NCBI GenBank assembly: GCA_040219275.1
Contig: JAVJSU010000007.1
Span: forward strand, 62,001-126,000
Direction: 5' to 3'
Length of the DNA stretch: 64,000 nucleotides
DNA from: JAVJSU01 sp040219275
GTDB lineage: Bacteria > Chloroflexota > Anaerolineae > Aggregatilineales > Phototrophicaceae
Part shown: one piece after another, positions 59,646 to 64,000 of the stretch
Layout of the letters: each line of letters begins with the position of its first letter
Numbering within the stretch: position 1 is the stretch's first letter
The notes under the pieces: generated by a model
Databases searched by the model: none
Told to the model about the DNA's origin: nothing
The model's input: only the letters and a program-made list of their open reading frames with translations
Made by a program: the position numbers and the translations under genes

Positions 59646-60641
59646 TTACGGCGTTACGGTACCGCGCAGGGTCGCCTGCACTTCTCCGTCTTCATCCGCC
59701 AATACGATCACATCCCCTGCTTCACCGAACACGGCTTGGTCGAGTCCCCAATGAAGCACGACGGGCGTATTTTGCCCTGCGCGTGTGTTGATTGTCAACG
59801 ACGCATTGCTGAACAAACGGCGTTCGTCAGGGAAAATGAAGGTGTTGCCATCACCATCGCTTAACGTCCAACCACTGAGATTTAGCGTGTTGCCGAGGTT
59901 ACGGATGACGACTGCTTCGGTGGTGATGTCTCCCGCGCCCGTGATATTGGTGATTTCGACCTGTGCGTTGATCGCTGTCGGAGCGAGTGTGACCGTCGCT
60001 GTGAGTGCAGGCGATGCTCCGCCACCTGCTTCTTCGGTAGCTTCGCCGTCCGCTGGTTCCGTCGCTTCGGCATCTTCATCACCGACGATGAGTACCTGTG
60101 CTTCTGCCTCATCAATCAGTTCGCAACCCGGAAGCGGAACAATCAACTGATCGCCGATTTGCAGGAGCGTAGCGGATTCTTCGTCCAGCCCATTGACCGC
60201 TAGCAGAGCAAACACATCCGCGCCGAAATCTGCCGCAATTGAGCCGGGGAATTCGCCTTCTGCGATGATATGCAAAAGACAATTCGGTGGCAACGCGGCA
60301 GATGCCTGCTGAATATCAGGATTTTCTGCCAGCACAGTCGGGTCTAAGGTGGGGGCGTTCGCCACTGCTGGATTGGTCTCCAGAATGTCAAGCGGAATAT
60401 CCACCTGAGTGCCACTGACTGCGGCTTGATTCTGTGCGGCGTTCGGGTCAAATGTTGCTGTAATGATAATTACTGGTTGCGTGTAGTTCGGGTCAGGTGT
60501 GGTGGTCACAGGAACGCGAAACGGAACTTGCCGTTCGATGGTTTGCGTTCCACCCGGATTGAGCGAGATGACAGCAAACGCCACGCCCGCCGTAATAAGC
60601 ACATTGAGAATGACAAATAGCACTAATCCACGACGTTGCAT
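59646..60641 (-). CDS. Membrane-anchored LysM and lamin-tail-domain (LTD) protein
   Basis: 331 residues, AAGGA upstream of the ATG. An N-terminal anchor helix (~7-26) precedes a disordered Pro/Thr linker. A LysM-like module (~120-172) reads 'HIIAEGEFPGSIAADFGADVFALLAVNGLD' and 'LQIGDQLIVPLPG'. An acidic Glu/Ala/Gly linker follows, then an LTD β-sandwich (~225-328): 'EAVVIRNLGNTLNLSGWTLSDGDGNTFIFPD' and 'EAGDVIVLADEDGEVQATL'. LysM binds peptidoglycan; bacterial LTDs occur on surface proteins. A wall-tethering role is inferred. Confidence 0.85.
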   Translation of the reverse strand: MQRRGLVLFVILNVLITAGVAFAVISLNPGGTQTIERQVPFRVPVTTTPDPNYTQPVIIITATFDPNAAQNQAAVSGTQVDIPLDILETNPAVANAPTLDPTVLAENPDIQQASAALPPNCLLHIIAEGEFPGSIAADFGADVFALLAVNGLDEESATLLQIGDQLIVPLPGCELIDEAEAQVLIVGDEDAEATEPADGEATEEAGGGASPALTATVTLAPTAINAQVEITNITGAGDITTEAVVIRNLGNTLNLSGWTLSDGDGNTFIFPDERRLFSNASLTINTRAGQNTPVVLHWGLDQAVFGEAGDVIVLADEDGEVQATLRGTVTP

Positions 60642-60906
60642 ATGCCCGTCCTTATCTTAAGTTGGTTAATCGTTACCTTATAGGAATGGACTATAGCACA
60701 CGCACGTTTGCGGGGCAATCTGCGGTGGGTATGCGTTAGGTTAGGATGTGTCACTTTCGTTGATTGGGGCGTAATCATTAATCGTATTGTCGGGCTAATA
60801 TGGAACCAATCAAGCATATCTTCAGGTAGAATTAAACAATGACGGTTACACTAAGAGATAAACATTTTCCAAATTAGACGATCAATCACTTAAACGGAGA
60901 CAAATT

Positions 60907-61851
60907 ATGCAAATCGGCATTATGATCGAAGGTCAGGACGGGTTAAATTGGGAACGATGGAAGCGCCTGCTGAGTGCGGTGGAGGATTTGGGATTTCAAT
61001 GTTTGTTCCGCTCGGATCATTATACCAATCCGACAGGCTCAGATAAGGACTCGCTTGAATTGTGGGTATCGTTGACATATGCCGCCAGCCACACCAAGCG
61101 TATCGAATTCGGTCCGATGGTCGCGCCCGTCACGTTCCGTCAACCAGCGATGACCGTGCGTATGGCTTCTCAGGTTGATGATCTGAGCGAGGGACGGTTG
61201 GTATTGGGGTTGGGTGCAGGTTGGCAAGAACGCGAACACACCAAGTTCGGCATCCCATTTTATGATTTCCCGACGCGCTACGAAATGTTCGAGGATGCGC
61301 TGGAAATCACCATGCGCTTGCTGATGAGTGACGGCGCGGTGAGTTACGACGGTAAGCACTTCCAGCTGGATGACGCGATTCTGCTTCCGCGTCCGTCGCG
61401 TCCGGGGGGACCGCCCGTGTTGATCGGCGGCAATGGACCGAAGAAAACCCTGCCGCTCGTCGCCAAATATGCGGATGAATGGAACGCAGTTTTCCTTGAT
61501 CTGGAAACACTCAAGGAACGTAACGCCTTGCTGGATGATCTGTTGAAGCAAAACGGACGCGATGCCAGTGAGATGCGCCGTTCGATGATGACAGGGACGG
61601 TCTTCGCCAGAGATGACGCAGAATTCCAGTCGATGCTCAAATCCCGTAGCGAAGCCGCCGGAAAAGAAATCACGGTTAAGGACTTTGAAGCACGCGGAAT
61701 CATTTACGGTACGCCCTCCATGTTTGTGGATCAACTGAATAAGGTCGCTGAACTCGGTTTAGACCGCATCATGCTCCAATGGGGCGATCAGGACGACATT
61801 GACGGCTTGGAAATCCTCGCGCGGGATGTTCTACCCCATTTTCATAAGTAA
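60907..61851 (+). CDS. Luciferase-like (LLM) class flavin/F420-dependent oxidoreductase
   Basis: 314 residues, GGAG 7 nt before the ATG. The bacterial-luciferase TIM-barrel pattern is clear: 'MQIGIMIEGQDGLNWERWKRLLSAVEDLGFQCLFRSDHYTNP', 'LTYAASHTKRIEFGPMVAPVTFRQPAMTVRMASQVDDLSEGRLVLGLGAGWQEREH', 'RPGGPPVLIGGNGPKKTLPLVAKYADEWN'. The family uses F420H2 or FMNH2. The 'LGLGAGW' and 'IGGNGPK' forms are common in F420-type members. The substrate cannot be deduced; a terminator follows. Confidence 0.92.
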   Translation: MQIGIMIEGQDGLNWERWKRLLSAVEDLGFQCLFRSDHYTNPTGSDKDSLELWVSLTYAASHTKRIEFGPMVAPVTFRQPAMTVRMASQVDDLSEGRLVLGLGAGWQEREHTKFGIPFYDFPTRYEMFEDALEITMRLLMSDGAVSYDGKHFQLDDAILLPRPSRPGGPPVLIGGNGPKKTLPLVAKYADEWNAVFLDLETLKERNALLDDLLKQNGRDASEMRRSMMTGTVFARDDAEFQSMLKSRSEAAGKEITVKDFEARGIIYGTPSMFVDQLNKVAELGLDRIMLQWGDQDDIDGLEILARDVLPHFHK

Positions 61852-61874
61852 ACTTCTATTTTCTCAACATTACC

Positions 61875-61910
61875 AAAAATGTCGCAAATATAGCCTTTTG
61901 CGACATTTTT
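61875..61910 (+). terminator. Intrinsic terminator after the LLM gene
   Basis: Arms AAAATGTCGCAAA and TTTGCGACATTTT with a 7-nt loop, ending in T run. Confidence 0.88.
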
Positions 61911-61989
61911 ATATACAAACGTCAATACTTACCCCGCTTATATTCGTTTAGAATCAATTTAATGTTACTAACGACATAGGGAAAAATTG

Positions 61990-62604
61990 ATGACAACACA
62001 ATTAGAATTTATTGGACATCAGCGTGTGCGTTCAAGTTTCTTTGAGCGAGAGAACACATGGACGATAAACTTGCGTGGTCAAATGCGGACAATTTCCGCC
62101 GAACTTAGCGGATTAAATGGTAAACTTCATGTCTATGTGGATAGACAGTTGGTTTATGAAACGCCATGGACAAAATTATTTCGATTTTCCCATGATTTCA
62201 TGATTGATGGCGTTCCTTCTAGCATCCTCTATTATTTAGAAGATGACTACACTGTTCCACATATGTATCTGATTGTCGATCATATCAACGTTGAAACAGG
62301 GCGGAATGTAGGCAAAACCACATTGCCGATCTGGTCGTGGATATTTGCGATGATGTGTTTCATTATCCCTATCATGACAATTGGTGGCGCTATTCCGGCG
62401 CTGATTGGTGGACTTGGTGGGATATTTTCGCTTGCAACCGCAAACCGCCGCGCCGAATCCGAATGGGTAAGGGTGGTGAAAATCATAGGAATCGTCATCG
62501 TTACGTGGGTGGTATTTATTATGTTCATTTATACGTTTAGTCCCGATGCACGCGAGGCGTTTGCGCTCGGTTTTCGTGAAGGCGTTGAATCAGGCTTGCG
62601 ATAG
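61990..62604 (+). CDS. Hypothetical membrane protein with two C-terminal helices
   Basis: 204 residues from the ATG at 61990 (a TTG 3 nt earlier is in the longer frame). The N-terminal ~115 residues form a soluble, β-rich region with 'GQMRTISAELSGLNGKLHVYVDRQLVYETPW'. Two hydrophobic helices follow (~118-150 and ~160-185), separated by a charged loop ('ANRRAESEW'), and the tail is acidic/amphipathic. I do not recognise the family. Stand-alone gene after a terminator. Confidence 0.7.
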   Translation: MTTQLEFIGHQRVRSSFFERENTWTINLRGQMRTISAELSGLNGKLHVYVDRQLVYETPWTKLFRFSHDFMIDGVPSSILYYLEDDYTVPHMYLIVDHINVETGRNVGKTTLPIWSWIFAMMCFIIPIMTIGGAIPALIGGLGGIFSLATANRRAESEWVRVVKIIGIVIVTWVVFIMFIYTFSPDAREAFALGFREGVESGLR

Positions 62605-62793
62605 CCATCAGTAATGATTCTGCAAGCAGATGGGCGGCATCATAATTGTCGTCCATTTTACCCTCATTGAGCATCTGATCTTCCCCCGTTTTCAAAATCG
62701 TCAGCAAGGCGTAGGATAGTCTCTCTCGCATTAACACCCATATTGCGCTAAATTATCTGGTCATTAATACACGGATAAAATGGAGAACACTTT

Positions 62794-64000
62794 ATGCGAC
62801 TATCAAAATCAGCGAGCGGCTTATTTATGCTCCTGTGTTTCCTATTGGCGGCATGTACCCTGCCGACTTCCGACAGCGACGATACGCCGGAAATTACGGG
62901 TGCGCCGATTGTCACGATTGCCTCACCGCTCCCAAATGCCTCCTACGCGGAAGGGGTTTCGGTGATTATTCAAGCGTCTATCAGCAATGCCGGGGCGGAC
63001 ATCAACCGCGTGGAGATTTCTGTGGATAACACCGTTATCGCCACCAAAACCGACCCGAACCCGACAGGCGCGCTGACTTTTAGTGTGACTCAATCGTGGT
63101 CAGCGGAAGTTGATAGTCAGCATAGTATTGCGGTGACGGCGTTCCGTGAAGACGGCACAGCCAGCACCCCGGCGACGGTTATCGTCAATGTGGTTGATCC
63201 GACGACGCTCTCTGGCGGTGATGATGATACCGACACGACCACAGATGGCGGGTCTTCACAGCAGGCGAGTGGTGGCGATACCACGACAAATAATACCAAC
63301 ACGAATACGACCGGAAATGCGACCAATACCGCCGCGCCCACCAACACCGCCGCACCGACCAATACCGCCGCACCGACGCAGGTCCCTGCGACAGAAGCGC
63401 CCACCGTGCCAACTGCACGCTTCACGACGGGCATTAATGTCCGTAGCGGTCCCGGCACCAATTTCGAGCCACCTATCGGCAACTTCGCCGCCAATGACAC
63501 CACAGAAATTCTGGCGCTGAATACCAATGGCACATGGTATAGAGTGCGCTTCCGTGGCACGGATGGTTGGGTTTTCGCGCAATTGGTTGAGGTCGAAGGT
63601 GACATTAGCAGTTTACCGCGTGAAGTGGGTCCGGCGACACCTGTACCGCCGCCTACTGTCGTTCCAACACCTGTCGTTCCACCAACTGCTGTTGGAGCAT
63701 CGAATCTGGCATTTGCCAATCAATCTGTATCAAGCGCCGTCCCGCCCGTCTGCGGTGTACAATTCACGATTACAGTCACCGTGACCAACAACGGCACTGT
63801 GCAATCCGGTGAGGCGCGTGTACTCGTTGAAGATGTCCACACGGCATCTGGTACGGTACGAGCCACCTATGATGGCGGTTTGTTGCCAACGGGCGGTCTT
63901 GCCCCCGGTCAGAGTCATACGATTGTCGCGCCGTTGACCGTTTCAGCTAATTATGACGAACCCCACTTTATCCGGATCAAACTTGATCCCAATAATCAGG
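62794..64000 (+). CDS. Lipoprotein with Ig-like, SH3b and CARDB-like domains, cut by the right edge
   Basis: An open frame of 402 codons with no stop before the window end; GGAG lies 8 nt before the ATG. The signal peptide ends in a lipobox 'LLAAC' with lipid-accepting C21. Residues ~35-135 look like a bacterial Ig fold ('VEISVDNTVIATKTD'). A Thr/Asn/Pro linker with repeated 'PTNTAA' units follows (~150-205). An SH3b domain (~208-270) shows 'GINVRSGPGTNFEP' and 'GWVFAQLV'. From ~300 a CARDB-like β-domain ('CGVQFTITVTVTNNGTVQSGEARVLVED') begins and is truncated. Confidence 0.9.
   Translation, partial: MRLSKSASGLFMLLCFLLAACTLPTSDSDDTPEITGAPIVTIASPLPNASYAEGVSVIIQASISNAGADINRVEISVDNTVIATKTDPNPTGALTFSVTQSWSAEVDSQHSIAVTAFREDGTASTPATVIVNVVDPTTLSGGDDDTDTTTDGGSSQQASGGDTTTNNTNTNTTGNATNTAAPTNTAAPTNTAAPTQVPATEAPTVPTARFTTGINVRSGPGTNFEPPIGNFAANDTTEILALNTNGTWYRVRFRGTDGWVFAQLVEVEGDISSLPREVGPATPVPPPTVVPTPVVPPTAVGASNLAFANQSVSSAVPPVCGVQFTITVTVTNNGTVQSGEARVLVEDVHTASGTVRATYDGGLLPTGGLAPGQSHTIVAPLTVSANYDEPHFIRIKLDPNNQ

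Noticed and set aside
61039..61734. A 231-residue minus-strand frame opposite the LLM oxidoreductase
   Set aside because: Antisense shadow of a clear luciferase-like gene, with no domain of its own.
62537..62737. A 66-residue minus-strand frame overlapping the end of the hypothetical membrane-protein gene
   Set aside because: It overlaps the plus-strand gene by 68 nt, has no clear ribosome site and no recognisable family; likely a chance frame, though its helical look keeps it just possible.
63290..63375. Repetitive tract that could look like a CRISPR or microsatellite
   Set aside because: The repeats encode PTNTAA-type linker units in the frame of the lipoprotein and have no unique spacers of uniform length.
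1..64000. Mobile elements, prophage, toxin-antitoxin, restriction or CRISPR-Cas systems
   Set aside because: I searched the translated frames for transposase, integrase, capsid, Cas, methylase and toxin signatures and saw none.

Overview
The window is a bacterial chromosome segment of roughly 50% GC with densely packed genes on both strands. It has no plasmid, phage, IS or CRISPR signature. The gene mix points to a Chloroflexota (Anaerolineae-like) bacterium: secreted PA14/SH3b proteins, BTAD and NB-ARC/LuxR regulators, an F420-type luciferase-like oxidoreductase, HEAT and WD40 proteins, and many 'ITATFDP'-type cell-surface proteins with disordered linkers. This assignment is an inference from gene content; there is no rRNA in the window.

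Layout. 1-8.8 kb: a Nudix hydrolase, a BTAD regulator, an O-antigen-ligase-like membrane protein, a HEAT protein, an SUMF1-domain protein, a DsbA-like thioredoxin, a siderophore/hemin-binding protein fused to a fasciclin domain, and a small copper-chaperone-like protein. 9-13.3 kb: an orphan NarL-type response regulator, a GlcG/HbpS-like protein, an SDR, a flavin monooxygenase-like protein and an ADP-ribosylglycohydrolase. 13.5-17.3 kb: a two-gene heterodimeric ABC exporter with one degenerate ATPase site, preceded by a GAAC-N4-GTTC dyad abutting the -10. 17.4-24.3 kb: a PA14/SH3b surface protein, a TetR/epimerase divergent pair with two matching operators, a MerR/small-cysteine-protein pair with a textbook 19-bp-spacer promoter, an ethylene-receptor-like histidine kinase, a methyltransferase and tRNA-Lys(CTT). 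24.3-29.7 kb: Tex and a large LuxR regulator.

29.7-41.4 kb is a coherent catabolic locus. A GntR/HutC regulator and a covalent-flavin alditol-oxidase-like enzyme run rightward. A minus-strand operon runs away from them: fumarate-reductase/ketosteroid-dehydrogenase-like flavoprotein, solute-binding protein, LivH, LivM, LivG, LivF, flavin reductase, and an Old Yellow Enzyme/dienoyl-CoA-reductase-like Fe-S flavoprotein. The two divergent promoters carry the same 24-nt element (15 nt identical) in mirror orientation. I infer uptake of an organic acid or amino-acid-like substrate followed by flavin-dependent desaturation and enoate reduction; the substrate is unknown.

41.4-54.6 kb is an envelope region. 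It has a membrane-anchored glycosidase-like protein, two secreted WD40 proteins, and a glycan cluster in which plus-strand glycosyltransferases (a tandemly duplicated GT2-GT4 pair and a TylF-type methyltransferase) are flanked by minus-strand sugar-nucleotide genes (UDP-GlcNAc 2-epimerase; FnlA/CapE-like dehydratase-epimerase; RmlD-like reductase). Together these predict a UDP-activated 2-acetamido-2,6-dideoxy-L-hexose (L-QuiNAc or L-FucNAc type). 55-64 kb: a DEAD-box helicase, a second PA14/SH3b protein, an unknown cysteine protein with a MOSC protein, a LysM-LTD protein, an LLM oxidoreductase, and a lipoprotein with an SH3 domain that runs off the right edge.

Most likely targets for follow-up are the ethylene-receptor-like kinase, the GntR-controlled import/flavoenzyme operon with its mirrored operators, and the three regulator/operator pairs whose DNA sites can be read directly.
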